Counted from the first letter of the stretch, positions 45,071-55,001 are shown. The stretch: 64,000 bases of DNA from Chitinophaga pinensis (GCA_945860225.1 CAMAPT010000007.1:62001-126000), one strand, 5' to 3'. Program-made: numbers and translations. The notes: generated by a model not told the origin, from the sequence alone.

Positions 45071-46355
45071 TTGATAAATAGTCAACGATTTCTGAAAATG
45101 TGGGTCTATCCTGAATACTAGGATGCAGGCAATTATTTTTTAATAACCATAACTTGTCGTTTGAAGTTTCATTTTTGGAATGATTTAATAAATCTTCTAT
45201 TAAACAACCGAAAGCTCTTACATCTATTTTTTCTAATAAATGGGCGTTTTTGTGTTTGATGTCATATATGGTAGCTGCACCAAAATCACCAAAAATAGTG
45301 TTACCAGAGTTATCAAATAAAATGTTGTGAGAATATAAATCGCCATGCATAATGCCGCGTGAATGAAGGTGCTCGGAAGCATTGGCAATACTTTTAGCTA
45401 TTTGCAAAACAACTATTGGCTCAAAATAAGTACCTTCAGTAAATGTATCTCGTGTACAGGTTTCAAAGCTCGGTGGGCTGCCTAGGTTTTTATAGTGTTT
45501 AGAAATGAGTTCAAGCGCTAATCCCGTTTTTTGTTGCGGATGGCTTTGTATTTTTCCTATTACACGCACTAAATTTGGATGTTCACCGGCTAAAATACAA
45601 GCGTTCATTTCATCCTCCGGAAATCCATCGCTCGTTACTTCTCCTTTAAAAATTTTAACAGCAATTTCTTTTTGTTCGCCATTGTTCGTCCATGTTGCTT
45701 TTGAAATAATGCCCGAAGCCCCTTGTCCTAATAGTTCTTGCATCATTAAATCATCCCACGAAATTTCAGATAATTCGGTCGTTTCAGGTGATGTTGAACA
45801 GCAAGGGTTACCAGAAAAAGCAAGCCATGAAAGACGAGGTAATGCGAGTAACCAGTCTGGAATAACCATTAATTGATTAGCCGATATGCGCAATAATTCT
45901 AAATTTTCGCACGCACTCATTTGTTCGGGTAGCTCCTTAATTTGATTGCCGGCCAAAGCAACTTTTTGTAATCGGGGGCAATGGCCAATGCTTTCGGGAA
46001 TATGGCTAATTTTGTTATTAGTTAATATTAACCATTGCAAATGAATTGGAAAAGCTTGTTCAGGAATAGTTTGAATTTGGTTTGACTTAAATCCAATCAT
46101 GGTTAGATTGGGGCATTTGGCAAGTACTTCCGGAAATACTTTGAATTGATTATCTGAAAAAAAAGCGATTTTTAGTTTTTTGAGTTCGCTAAATTTTTCG
46201 GGTAGTTCAGATAATTGATTGTCCGATAAATCGAGTATTTCTAGGGTATCGGCCAGTTCTAAAATTTCAGATGGGAAATGCTTTAATTGGCAAGAAAGTT
46301 TAAGCGTTTTAGTTCCTTTCAATTCTCCTGAAAGTAGTTGTTCGAGGGTATTCAT
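45060..46355 (-). CDS. Leucine-rich repeat protein kinase
   Basis: The 431-residue soluble protein starts with about seven leucine-rich repeats (about 15-185; L-x-x-L-x-L-S-x-N-Q-L-x-x-L-P type). A Ser/Thr-kinase-like domain (about 205-430) follows, with G-Q-G-A-S-G, A-V-K-I-F (catalytic Lys), H-G-D-L-Y-S-H-N (catalytic loop, H-G-D in place of H-R-D) and F-G-D-F-G-A-A. This fusion is rare in bacteria but occurs in scattered Bacteroidota and Proteobacteria. There is no signal peptide, so it is cytoplasmic. Its 3' end overlaps the Plug gene by 11 bases. Confidence 0.88.
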   Translation of the reverse strand: MNTLEQLLSGELKGTKTLKLSCQLKHFPSEILELADTLEILDLSDNQLSELPEKFSELKKLKIAFFSDNQFKVFPEVLAKCPNLTMIGFKSNQIQTIPEQAFPIHLQWLILTNNKISHIPESIGHCPRLQKVALAGNQIKELPEQMSACENLELLRISANQLMVIPDWLLALPRLSWLAFSGNPCCSTSPETTELSEISWDDLMMQELLGQGASGIISKATWTNNGEQKEIAVKIFKGEVTSDGFPEDEMNACILAGEHPNLVRVIGKIQSHPQQKTGLALELISKHYKNLGSPPSFETCTRDTFTEGTYFEPIVVLQIAKSIANASEHLHSRGIMHGDLYSHNILFDNSGNTIFGDFGAATIYDIKHKNAHLLEKIDVRAFGCLIEDLLNHSKNETSNDKLWLLKNNCLHPSIQDRPTFSEIVDYLSTIS

Positions 46356-46358
46356 GAA

Positions 46359-47714
46359 TTAAAATACGCTGTATAATAAATGACCAACCAAAAAATAGAT
46401 AGATATACCAATAATATCATTGAGCGTTGTTACGAAGGGACCCGTTGCCAAAGCAGGATTTACGTTAAAACGGTTCATAGTTAAAGGAACGAATGTCCCT
46501 AAAAACGAAGCACAGATAACAACTGTAAATAAAGCAATACTCACAGTAGCCGCTAATGTCCATGTTTCGCTGATTAATAAATTATAACCTAAAATTAAAC
46601 TAGAGCAAATAATACCATTAATTAGTCCCACACCTAATTCTTTGAATAGCTTTGGAGCAATTCTGTCGGTAATGAGTGTGTTATTGGCTAGGCCTTGAAC
46701 GATAATGGATGACGATTGTACGCCAACATTACCACCAGTAGCACCAATGAGGGGAATAAAAAAGGCCATTTCAGGGTGTATTTGAATTTGCCCTTCGTAA
46801 CTGCCAATAATACGCGAACCAATAATGCCACCGCCCATGCCTATGAGCAACCAAGGAATGCGAGCTCTTGATAAACGCCAAAGTCCGTCGTTACTGTCTA
46901 CGTCGTCGGTAATACCACTCATGAGTTGAATGTCTTTTTCGGCTTCTTCTCTCATCACATCTACCACGTCGTCAATAGTAATACGACCAACTAATCGTCC
47001 TAATTGATCTATAACAGGTAGTACAACTAAGTCATATTTTTGAATTAATTCGGCAACTTCTTCGCTCGAAGCAGATGTTTTGACAGAAATCACATCAGCA
47101 TCATAAATTTCTTCTACCAGCGCTAAAGGATGAGAAATAATGAGTTTTTTAAGCGATAGCATGCCAATCAATTTATCATGGTCATCTACCACATAAATCG
47201 CGTACATCACATCCACATTGTCCGTTTGTCTTCTAATTTCGTCAATACAGGCACTTACGGTTTCATGAGCATATACACTCACTAATTCTTTGGCCATCAA
47301 CGATCCTGCAGTCCCTTCCTCAAAACTCATCAGGTTAGCAATGTCACTAGCCTGTTCTATATCTTCAATTTGAGATAATACTTCTTCCTGAATTTCTTCA
47401 GGTAGTTCATTGATCACGTCGGCAGCATCATCCGACTCCATATTATCAAGTTGTTCGGCAATTTCTTTGGTAGAAAACGTAGCTAATAAAGCTTCCCGTT
47501 TTTCTTCTTCCATTTCCAACAATACGTCGGCAGTTAGTCCTTCCTCAATTTGATCGTACAGATAAATAGATTCATCTAAATCTAACCGGTTTAGAATTAA
47601 AGCAATATCAACAGCATACAATTCCTGAAGCTGTTCCTTTAAATACGCATCATTTCTTTCGGCGATGGCATTTTTGAGGTGGTTGATATATTCTAAACTT
47701 AGTTCAAATTGCAT
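46359..47714 (-). CDS. mgtE: Magnesium transporter MgtE
   Basis: The 451-residue protein has the MgtE N-terminal helical domain (about 20-125; M-E-S-D-D-A-A-D-V-I-N-E-L-P), a CBS pair (about 135-255), the plug helix and five membrane helices with P-L-I-G-A-T-G-G-N-V-G-V-Q-S. It imports Mg2+, gated by Mg2+ binding to the cytosolic domains. The LRR kinase gene follows three bases after its stop, so the two are probably co-transcribed. Confidence 0.95.
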   Translation of the reverse strand: MQFELSLEYINHLKNAIAERNDAYLKEQLQELYAVDIALILNRLDLDESIYLYDQIEEGLTADVLLEMEEEKREALLATFSTKEIAEQLDNMESDDAADVINELPEEIQEEVLSQIEDIEQASDIANLMSFEEGTAGSLMAKELVSVYAHETVSACIDEIRRQTDNVDVMYAIYVVDDHDKLIGMLSLKKLIISHPLALVEEIYDADVISVKTSASSEEVAELIQKYDLVVLPVIDQLGRLVGRITIDDVVDVMREEAEKDIQLMSGITDDVDSNDGLWRLSRARIPWLLIGMGGGIIGSRIIGSYEGQIQIHPEMAFFIPLIGATGGNVGVQSSSIIVQGLANNTLITDRIAPKLFKELGVGLINGIICSSLILGYNLLISETWTLAATVSIALFTVVICASFLGTFVPLTMNRFNVNPALATGPFVTTLNDIIGISIYFLVGHLLYSVF

Positions 47715-47836
47715 AACCTTGATTTATGGTAATCGCGATAAAGGTAACTTTTTACTGTTTAAATATACGTATTGAGGTTTATTTTAAGGTAAAAAATGGT
47801 TAATTAAAGATGAATCATTTGTAAATCAATTATGAT

Positions 47837-48745
47837 TTATTGGTTAGTCAGGTTGGGGTTTGGCCATTTTTGTTTTAACCATGCATTCAGAAATATAGCC
47901 GATAAAATAATAATAAACCCTACATAAAACGTGATAGACAATTCCTTGTTTTCCTGAAAAAATACACAAGCTAAAATAATTCCGTAAACGCCTTCCAAAT
48001 TAATAGTGAGGTTGATGGTATAGGCAGATATATGTTTCATTAAATTAACAATCGCTATAAACGGATAAACCGTGCAGATAATAGCCAATATAAGCAACAG
48101 AAGGATGTCTTGATTTTTTAGGCTGAAAAAGGCAACCGAGTAATTACCGTTTAATAACAAAAAAACACTTAACCCTCCTAGGGCGGCTGTTAATTCAATA
48201 AATGATAAAACCGGAGAAGAAATGGGTTGTTCTTGATTTTGTATTATGGTTCCATTTAGTACACTGAAAATGGAACCTAAAAGAGCGGCTAAAACCCCAA
48301 GTAATATTCCTAAGCTATATTTGATTTCTACTGAAAAAATAAGACAAATTGCTCCTATGATAATCAGACCAATGAGTAATTCATATAAAATGATTTTTCG
48401 TTTATAAATGATAGGTTCAATAATGGCTGTAAATAAAGTGCCAGTGCTAAAAGCAGCCATCGTTACGGATACATTAGAAACTTTGATGGCGCCATAAAAA
48501 CAAAGCCAATGCAAACAAATAATTAACCCAATAGCACTTAGTTGAAGCACTTTTTTGAGCGACATTTTTAAATTAGCTTTGATATAGAGTAAGTAAAAAC
48601 CCATTACCAAAATGGTGATGACAATGCGAAACCACACTAGTTGCATGGTGTCTGTACCGATTCCTTTACCAAGTATAGGAGCCCATCCCCATATAAAGAC
48701 AATAAAATGGAGTAAGAAGTGATTTTTGTTAATGTTTTTGAACAC
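47837..48745 (-). CDS. EamA-family (DMT) transporter
   Basis: The 302-residue inner membrane protein has ten hydrophobic helices in two EamA halves. The first begins F-I-W-G-W-A-P-I-L-G-K-G, and the second half ends with I-N-L-E-G-V-Y-G-I-I-L-A. It exports or imports small metabolites; the substrate is not predictable. It is downstream of the aminotransferase gene by 61 bases. Confidence 0.88.
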   Translation of the reverse strand: MFKNINKNHFLLHFIVFIWGWAPILGKGIGTDTMQLVWFRIVITILVMGFYLLYIKANLKMSLKKVLQLSAIGLIICLHWLCFYGAIKVSNVSVTMAAFSTGTLFTAIIEPIIYKRKIILYELLIGLIIIGAICLIFSVEIKYSLGILLGVLAALLGSIFSVLNGTIIQNQEQPISSPVLSFIELTAALGGLSVFLLLNGNYSVAFFSLKNQDILLLLILAIICTVYPFIAIVNLMKHISAYTINLTINLEGVYGIILACVFFQENKELSITFYVGFIIILSAIFLNAWLKQKWPNPNLTNQ

Positions 48746-48806
48746 AGTTAATAAGATAAAATGGATGTGATTTTAATCCGTAAATGATGAATTTAAAGCT
48801 TACTTT

Positions 48807-50006
48807 TTAAATGGATACTATTTCTCGAATAGAATTCAGTACGATATCACAAGCCGTTTTTATTTCTTGGTCGCTAATAATTAATGGAGGTGCAATGCGC
48901 ATGGAGTGAGAATTAAATAAAAACCAGTCAACAATTAACCCATTTTTTACACAAGCTTGAATGATGTTCATATTTAAATCAGTATCTCCAAAATCTAATG
49001 ACAACATTAAGCCTTTTCCTTTAATGCTTTTAATGGCAGGATGAACGAGCAAGGAGCGAATCAATTGCGATTTACGTTCAACCTCGTTCATTAATTTTTC
49101 AGAATAAATGGTTTCTAAACAGGCCAAAGAGGCGGCGCAGCATACCGCATTTCCTCCAAAGGTATTGATGTTTCCAAGCACGGGATTATGGGTAAATTCA
49201 TTGAGGAACTTTTTGGAGCTAATAAAACACCCAATAGGTAGCCCACCTCCCATACCTTTAGCTACTAATAAAATATCAGGAACAATGCCGGTTTGTTCAA
49301 AAGCAAAAAAAGTGCCGCTTCTTCCAAAACCGTTTTGAATTTCATCCAAAATTAATAGGGCACAATGTTCGTCACATTTTTTTCGAATGGCTGATAAAAA
49401 CTCGTTCGATGCTACCGTGTAGCCTGTTTCACTTTGCACCGGTTCTAATATGACAGCTGCTGTTTTGGATGTAATGTATCGGTTCACATCTTCTACCGAA
49501 TTGTATTCCACTATTCTTACATCGGGTAATAAGGGCCTGAAAGCTTGCTTAAATGTTTCATTACCCATCACACTCAGCGATCCATGAGAGCTACCATGAT
49601 AGGAATCTTTAAAACAAATAATTTCTGTTTTTCCGGTTACGCGTTTAGCTAGTTTCAAAGCACCTTCAGTGGCTTCTGTTCCCGAATTGGTATAAAAAAC
49701 GGAGTTCAGGTTTTCGGGTAATAAATCGGTAATGGCTTTTGCTAATTTAATTTGTGGCGATTGCACATATTCGCCATACACCATCAAATGCATATAGGTT
49801 TCTGCTTGTTGCTTGATGGCATTTACTACATGCGGATGGCAATGCCCGACATTACTTACCGAAATCCCGGAAATAAAATCGATATAAGACCGATTTTGAT
49901 TATCAAATAAATAAACGCCTTGAGCTTTCGTGATTTCCAAATCCATCGGATTGGGAGATACCTGAGCTACGTGGTTCAAAAATAATTGCCTGTTTGAAAT
50001 TTGCAT
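48807..50006 (-). CDS. Class III PLP aminotransferase
   Basis: The 399-residue enzyme shows the class III motifs Y-I-D-F-I-S-G-I-S-V-S-N-V-G-H-C-H-P, Y-T-N-S-G-T-E-A-T-E-G-A-L-K-L-A, L-D-E-I-Q-N-G-F-G-R-S-G and the PLP lysine in V-A-K-G-M-G-G-G-L-P-I-G. It resembles acetylornithine or related omega-amino acid aminotransferases (ArgD-like). With no arginine genes nearby the substrate cannot be fixed. The start at ATG 50006 follows a TATATTTG box. Confidence 0.9.
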   Translation of the reverse strand: MQISNRQLFLNHVAQVSPNPMDLEITKAQGVYLFDNQNRSYIDFISGISVSNVGHCHPHVVNAIKQQAETYMHLMVYGEYVQSPQIKLAKAITDLLPENLNSVFYTNSGTEATEGALKLAKRVTGKTEIICFKDSYHGSSHGSLSVMGNETFKQAFRPLLPDVRIVEYNSVEDVNRYITSKTAAVILEPVQSETGYTVASNEFLSAIRKKCDEHCALLILDEIQNGFGRSGTFFAFEQTGIVPDILLVAKGMGGGLPIGCFISSKKFLNEFTHNPVLGNINTFGGNAVCCAASLACLETIYSEKLMNEVERKSQLIRSLLVHPAIKSIKGKGLMLSLDFGDTDLNMNIIQACVKNGLIVDWFLFNSHSMRIAPPLIISDQEIKTACDIVLNSIREIVSI

Positions 50007-50091
50007 AACAGAGCAAATATACTATTTGTCAAAAAATAGGTGTCGATTGAATAAAATAATAGGTTAATTTTACTTCCTAAATTTTTAAAAA

Positions 50092-53000
50092 ATGAAAAAA
50101 ATATTTTTTTTATGCCTTATAATGGTTAGCGTGTCAATGTCTTTTGGTCAGGCATACCAATTAAGCACTTTTGCAGGTGGTGGCTTTGGTGATGGTTCAG
50201 ACGCTAATTTAGCAAAATTAAACAACCCGGTTTGTGTGGTGAAAGATGCCTCAGGAAATTTGTATGTTTCTGATGAAAATCATTTTGTGGTTCGTAAAAT
50301 TAATGCGGCTGGTATTATTACTACCTATGCAGGTATTGGTACCGAGGGGTATTCGGGTGATGGGGGATTGGCTACAAAAGCTCAGTTAAATCATCCTAGA
50401 GGTTTGGCTTTAGATGCCGCCGGTAACTTATATATTGCGGATAAGAACAATCATTGCATTCGTAAAGTTTCAGTAAATGGCATTATCTCAACCGTTATAG
50501 GAAAAGGATATGGAGATAGTCTTGCAGCCACAAATGCCGTGTTAAATAATCCGGTTCAAGCCATTAAAGATGCTAATGGAAACATGTTTATTATTGATCA
50601 GATCAATAATCGTATTCGTAAAGTTAACTCTAATGGTGTAATTACTACCTATGCTGGTAATGGTCAAACGGGTTATTCGGGCGATGGAGGCCCTGCCACT
50701 CAAGCATCGTTTAATGTTATTACAGGTATCGCTTTGGATGCATCGGGCAATTTGTATGCGACAGATTCTTGGAACAATTGCGTGCGTAAAATTTCTACTT
50801 CAGGCATTATTTCAACTATTGCCGGTAACGGTCAATCGGGCTATTCGGGCGATGGCGGACCTGCTAATATGGCTTTATTAGCTTCTCCTGAAGATGTTGC
50901 CGTTGATAAAATAGGTAATATTTTCATTTCTACCGGAGATCGTAGAATTCGAAAAATTGCATTGGATGGCACAATCAGCACTTTTGCCGGAGTAGGTACT
51001 ATGGGATATAGCGGTAATGGTGGGCCTGCAGTTAATGCAGAGTTTAATAGTCCAGTTAGTATTGCTTTGGATGATTTAGGAAATATGTATGTGGCAGATT
51101 GTTATAATCATGTTGTTCGAAAAATCAATACATCTGGAGTGGTTTCCACTATTGTTGGAACAGGTGTGGGCGGATATTCAGGAGATGGCGGACTTGCCAC
51201 CGCTGCTCAATTGTATAATCCAATTGCTGTTGCTTTGGATGCGGCAAACAATCTTTATATTACAGCTGAAGGTCGCATTCGTAAAGTCGATCAAAATGGA
51301 ATTATTACCACAGTTGCAGGAATACAATCTATTACTTATTCGGGAGATGGTGGGCCTGCTACATCAGCCGGATTAGGTTTTCCTCAAAAAATATCCATTG
51401 ATAGCGATGGTAATTTATATATTGCTTGTGGAATACAAAGAATTCGTATGGTTAATTCCAATGGAGTTATTAGTACAATTGCAGGTACTGGTTTAACAGA
51501 CTATTGTGGCGATGGTGCTCAAGCGTCTAAAGCTATGTTGTTTTTTCCAGACGCAATCGCTTTTGATGCTCAAGGTAGTTTATATATTACAGATGTCGCT
51601 AATTTCAGAATTCGTAAAGTAGCTACAAATGGTATCATTACTACACTTGCCGGAAACGGTATTGAAAATTATTCAGGCGATGGTGGATTAGCAACATCGG
51701 CGAGTTTAAATGGTTTGTCGGGTATAGCTATTGATGGGACAGGTAATGTGTTTTTTTCAGCGGGACTGAATCGTATTCGTAAAGTTGATGTGAATGGCAT
51801 CGTTTCTACATTTGCCGGAAATGTCATTTCTGGTTTTATGGGCGATGGCGGATTAGCTACTTCAGCTCGTTTATATTCGCCCGAAGGTCTTGCTTGCGAC
51901 GCTTCCGGAAATTTATATATTGCTGATGCAAATAATGATCGTATTCGTAAAATATCTCCTAATGGCATCATTACCTCAATTGCCGGAAGTGGATTAAGAG
52001 GTGGTAATTGTCCGTTAAATTTTGGTAACGGAGGACAAGCCCTTCAAGCTTGCTTATATGCTCCCTCAGGTGTTTTTGTAGATCCATCAGGAGTCATTTA
52101 TATTGCCGACAGAGGCAATCAGCGAATACGTCAAATTGATAACAATGGTATTATTTCGAATGTTGCTGGGGTATCAAATTTTACAGGCGAGGGAGGGCTC
52201 GCTGCATCTGCCGATTTCTATTGGCCTTACGGATTAACATCTGATTCTAAAGGGAATATTTATGTGGCAGATCAATACCATGGTATTATTAGAAAAATTG
52301 ATAAGAATGGCATTATAACCACCATTGCAGGGAAACGTTTCAGATCATTTAGCGGAGATGGTGGCCCCGCAACTGAGGCAGTTTTAAATGACCCGAGAGG
52401 TGTGGCTGCTGATAAACAAGGTAATATTTATATTGCCGATACCTATAATAACCGTGTCAGAAAAATAGACGTGAATGGTATTATTACAACGATTGCTGGT
52501 TCTCAATTTTTTGGTGCCTTTGGCGATGGTGGTTTAGCTACCTCCGCTGCATTATATCATCCTACAGATATTGCCATAGATAATAGTGGGAATATTTATA
52601 TTTCCGATTCTGAAAATAACCGAATTAGAAAAGTAGATGTGAACGGAATTATTACGACTGCAGCAGGAAGTTCTACTGTAGGATTCGCGGGAGATGGTGG
52701 GCCTGCTACTGAGGCATCACTATATACACCTGGAGAAATTGCTTTGGATGATAAAGGAAATCTATATATTGTTGATACATATAACCAACGTATTCGTAAA
52801 GTGGATGCTAATGGCATTATATCAACCATTGCCGGAACAGGAAATGCAGGTAATTTTGGTGAGGGTTATTTGGCCGTTAATGCTGAGTTAAATGCTCCTG
52901 CAGGAATTGCTATTGATAAAAACGGCGTAATGTATGTTACTCAATTTGGTTCTCCCTTAGTTAAAAAAATAGATGTTAACGGCGTGATGACCACCATAGC

Positions 53001-53436
53001 GGGTAATCAGTCTTTCGGTTTTTGGAACAATGGTGGTGATGCGTTGCAATGTTCACTTACTATGCCTAGCGGAATTGTTGTTGATTCAATAGGTAATATT
53101 TATTTCGCAGATTTGATTAATAATCGTATTGGTAAATTGAGTCCGGTTCCATTTATACCAACGAGTTTAAATAATTTCGAATTAGAAAATGGCTTCAAGG
53201 TTTTCCCAAATCCAAGTAAAGGAAACATATCATTGGCTTTATTAGGTAAAAATGGTAATAGTGATTTGAAAAAAATAATGGTCTATAATATGTTTGGGCA
53301 AATAATTCATGAAGAAACGGTTTTTGATAAAACACCAGTTTCGCTCGATTTATCTCAACATCCAAAGGGAGTGTACGTTATTAAACTAACTACAAGTGAT
53401 AACGAACAAATTTGTGAAAAAATAATTTTAGAATAA
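50092..53436 (+). CDS. Secreted NHL-repeat protein with T9SS sorting domain
   Basis: The 1114-residue protein has a signal peptide (1-19) and 18 tandem NHL-type units of about 56 residues, each with G-D-G-G-x-A-T-x-A-x-L, G-N-L-Y-I-A-D and R-I-R-K-V patterns. These would form three six-bladed or similar propellers. It ends in a type A T9SS sorting domain of about 80 residues (F-K-V-F-P-N-P-S-K-G-N, then P-K-G-V-Y-V-I-K-L). It is therefore secreted through type IX secretion and probably surface-attached. The DNA of the repeats is itself similar and prone to recombination. A terminator follows 31 bases later. Confidence 0.92.
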   Translation: MKKIFFLCLIMVSVSMSFGQAYQLSTFAGGGFGDGSDANLAKLNNPVCVVKDASGNLYVSDENHFVVRKINAAGIITTYAGIGTEGYSGDGGLATKAQLNHPRGLALDAAGNLYIADKNNHCIRKVSVNGIISTVIGKGYGDSLAATNAVLNNPVQAIKDANGNMFIIDQINNRIRKVNSNGVITTYAGNGQTGYSGDGGPATQASFNVITGIALDASGNLYATDSWNNCVRKISTSGIISTIAGNGQSGYSGDGGPANMALLASPEDVAVDKIGNIFISTGDRRIRKIALDGTISTFAGVGTMGYSGNGGPAVNAEFNSPVSIALDDLGNMYVADCYNHVVRKINTSGVVSTIVGTGVGGYSGDGGLATAAQLYNPIAVALDAANNLYITAEGRIRKVDQNGIITTVAGIQSITYSGDGGPATSAGLGFPQKISIDSDGNLYIACGIQRIRMVNSNGVISTIAGTGLTDYCGDGAQASKAMLFFPDAIAFDAQGSLYITDVANFRIRKVATNGIITTLAGNGIENYSGDGGLATSASLNGLSGIAIDGTGNVFFSAGLNRIRKVDVNGIVSTFAGNVISGFMGDGGLATSARLYSPEGLACDASGNLYIADANNDRIRKISPNGIITSIAGSGLRGGNCPLNFGNGGQALQACLYAPSGVFVDPSGVIYIADRGNQRIRQIDNNGIISNVAGVSNFTGEGGLAASADFYWPYGLTSDSKGNIYVADQYHGIIRKIDKNGIITTIAGKRFRSFSGDGGPATEAVLNDPRGVAADKQGNIYIADTYNNRVRKIDVNGIITTIAGSQFFGAFGDGGLATSAALYHPTDIAIDNSGNIYISDSENNRIRKVDVNGIITTAAGSSTVGFAGDGGPATEASLYTPGEIALDDKGNLYIVDTYNQRIRKVDANGIISTIAGTGNAGNFGEGYLAVNAELNAPAGIAIDKNGVMYVTQFGSPLVKKIDVNGVMTTIAGNQSFGFWNNGGDALQCSLTMPSGIVVDSIGNIYFADLINNRIGKLSPVPFIPTSLNNFELENGFKVFPNPSKGNISLALLGKNGNSDLKKIMVYNMFGQIIHEETVFDKTPVSLDLSQHPKGVYVIKLTTSDNEQICEKIILE

Positions 53437-53467
53437 GTTTTTACATAGATTGGTTTATGAATGACTT

Positions 53468-53498
53468 GAGCGGCATAATAATATGTCGCTCTTTTTTT
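53468..53498 (+). terminator. Terminator of the NHL protein gene
   Basis: GAGCGGCATA and TATGTCGCTC form a 10-bp stem (one G-U pair) around four bases, followed by seven T. Confidence 0.85.
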
Positions 53499-53512
53499 AT
53501 TTTATTGTCTGT

Positions 53513-54010
53513 TACAGTAGAAAATTATGCCTTTTTAAATTTTCGTATCGAGAACTGTTTTAGTACCGACCTCACCCCCGGCCTTCTCCGAAAGGTGTCA
53601 TCCTGAGCCTGTCGAAGGAAAAGGGGAGTGTGTAGATACAATTTTTTGCGAGAGCAAAAGCAAAAAATCACTCAAGGCGACAGAGGTCTGTTCGAGTAGA
53701 AAATTCTGCCTCTTTAAATTTTCGTATCGAGAACTTATTTATGGCCTTTCGATACAATTTTTTGCAAGAACCAAGGCAAAAAATCACTCAAGGCGACGGT
53801 GCTCAGTTCGAGTGAAAATTATGTCTCTTTAAATTTTCGTATCGAGAACTGTTTTAGTACCGGCCTCACCCCCGGCCCCTCTCCAAAGGAAGAGGGGAGT
53901 GTGTAGATACAATTTTTCGCAAGAGCCAAGCCCAAAAATCACTCAAGACGACGGCTGTCTGTTCGAGTAGAAAATTATGCCTTTTTAAATTTTCGTATCG
54001 AGAACTTTTT
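53513..54010. repeat. Array of four dispersed-repeat units (left island border)
   Basis: The core TTTAAATTTTCGTATCGAGA (continuing ACT) occurs at 53534, 53713, 53828 and 53984, each preceded by a GTTCGAGTAGAAAATT-like segment. Between cores lie variable segments with CCTCACCCCCGGCC, an AGAGGGG hairpin arm, and an inverted repeat ATTTTTTGC...GCAAAAAAT. The first unit also contains TCCTGAGCCTGTCGAAGGA, a sequence common in Bacteroidota intergenic repeats. No coding region is seen from 53437 to 54162. Related units lie at 56669-56734 and 60831-61007. Confidence 0.85.
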
Positions 54011-54162
54011 TAATGTCTTTCAATCCAAAATGTATCTTTAAAATCGAGGTACGAGATTCGCTGATACATAAATAAAATAATAGTATCATCAGGACTCGCT
54101 CTCGGCTCCTATTCGAAATCAAATAGACAAAAAAATCAAAAAGGTAATACGTTTATTATTAT

Positions 54163-54582
54163 TTATTTTTTATAACAAACAGTCATCATATAATTTTTAA
54201 CCTCCCAAAGAAAGAGAATGGCATATATGGCGGATATAAAACCAAATAAAACGGCCGATAGAACAAGGAAAACTGTGCCAGACTCATATTTGATACCTAT
54301 TAAAGATGATATACTTACTAAAAATAGTTGTATAGTAAAATGAAAATATTCAATGATTGTAAATACCTGTTTGTTTTTTAAGCCATATCTAAAAATTAAA
54401 AATATCGTAAATAAGGCATTTACCGTCATTCCAAAATAGGTTAGGATTACTTTAAAACTAAACGTAGGGAGTGAATAAAATTTAGAAATGACTCCGGCAT
54501 ACAGGATTAAGGCCATACTTAATACAATTAATATTACAAGCAGTATGGCTGTTTTTTTATCTGTTTTTTGAATGGCAGCCAT
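54163..54582 (-). CDS. Small four-helix membrane protein, island
   Basis: The 139-residue protein has four hydrophobic segments (about 12-32, 40-63, 80-100, 103-125) and few charged loops. I recognise no family. Its ATG overlaps the stop of the preceding gene as TAATG (54584-54580), so translation is coupled to the 121-residue protein. Both would be controlled by the palindrome at 54979-55001. Confidence 0.7.
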   Translation of the reverse strand: MAAIQKTDKKTAILLVILIVLSMALILYAGVISKFYSLPTFSFKVILTYFGMTVNALFTIFLIFRYGLKNKQVFTIIEYFHFTIQLFLVSISSLIGIKYESGTVFLVLSAVLFGFISAIYAILFLWEVKNYMMTVCYKK

Positions 54583-54947
54583 TATGTTTTGTTTTTAATT
54601 AGTTTAATCTGTTCTACTTTACCCTTGTTGACAGAAATTTTATAAGTACACGCCTTGCCCTCAATTTCAGTTTTAAGAAAAATGTCTTTTGTAATTTCAA
54701 TCAAAACCAGTCCTATAAATTTGGATTTTTGTATTCTTCTTTGAGAAACTTTGTTACCAACTTTCTGTTTTTGAGTTATTACTTCCCACTGTTCACGGTA
54801 CAAATAGCCATCATAACTAATGGTGTATTGCTCGTTTCTGTTAAATCCCCAATCAATATCAAAATTAATTTCAAGATTTCTTTTTTGTAAAGCTTTAGAT
54901 ATGGGTAGCAGATAGCTTGGTATTCTTGCTGAATCAGGAGTCTTCAT
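54582..54947 (-). CDS. Hypothetical soluble protein, island
   Basis: The 121-residue protein starts M-K-T-P-D-S-A-R-I-P and is basic, with alternating strand-like segments (Y-T-I-S-Y-D-G-Y-L-Y, C-T-Y-K-I-S-V-N-K-G-K-V). There is no signal or membrane helix and no known family. It is the first gene of a bicistron with the membrane protein and has a TATTTTTG -7 box and an island palindrome upstream. Confidence 0.65.
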   Translation of the reverse strand: MKTPDSARIPSYLLPISKALQKRNLEINFDIDWGFNRNEQYTISYDGYLYREQWEVITQKQKVGNKVSQRRIQKSKFIGLVLIEITKDIFLKTEIEGKACTYKISVNKGKVEQIKLIKNKT

Positions 54948-54963
54948 AAAGAGTAATTTTAGC

Positions 54964-54971
54964 CAAAAATA
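54964..54971 (-). promoter_or_regulatory. -7 box of the island bicistron
   Basis: On the minus strand TATTTTTG matches TAnnTTTG, 17 bases before the ATG at 54947. Its centre is 22.5 bp from the centre of the palindrome at 54980-55000. Confidence 0.5.
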
Positions 54972-54978
54972 GAATGCA

Positions 54979-55001
54979 TAAACGCAGCGTGCATGCGTTT
55001 A
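54979..55001. promoter_or_regulatory. Island palindrome, site A (probable WYL operator)
   Basis: TAAACGCA-GCGTGCA-TGCGTTTA is a perfect 8-bp inverted repeat with a 7-base spacer. It lies between the WYL gene and the bicistron, across the expected -33 region of the bicistron promoter. A repressor bound here would block it. Confidence 0.6.

Noticed and set aside
53513-54010. CRISPR array
   Set aside because: Spacing between cores is uneven (115-179 bp), intervening sequence is itself repeated, and no cas gene is present.
53437-54162. Coding capacity in the repeat array
   Set aside because: No frame of useful length with protein-like composition is present; the stretch is explained by the repeat family.
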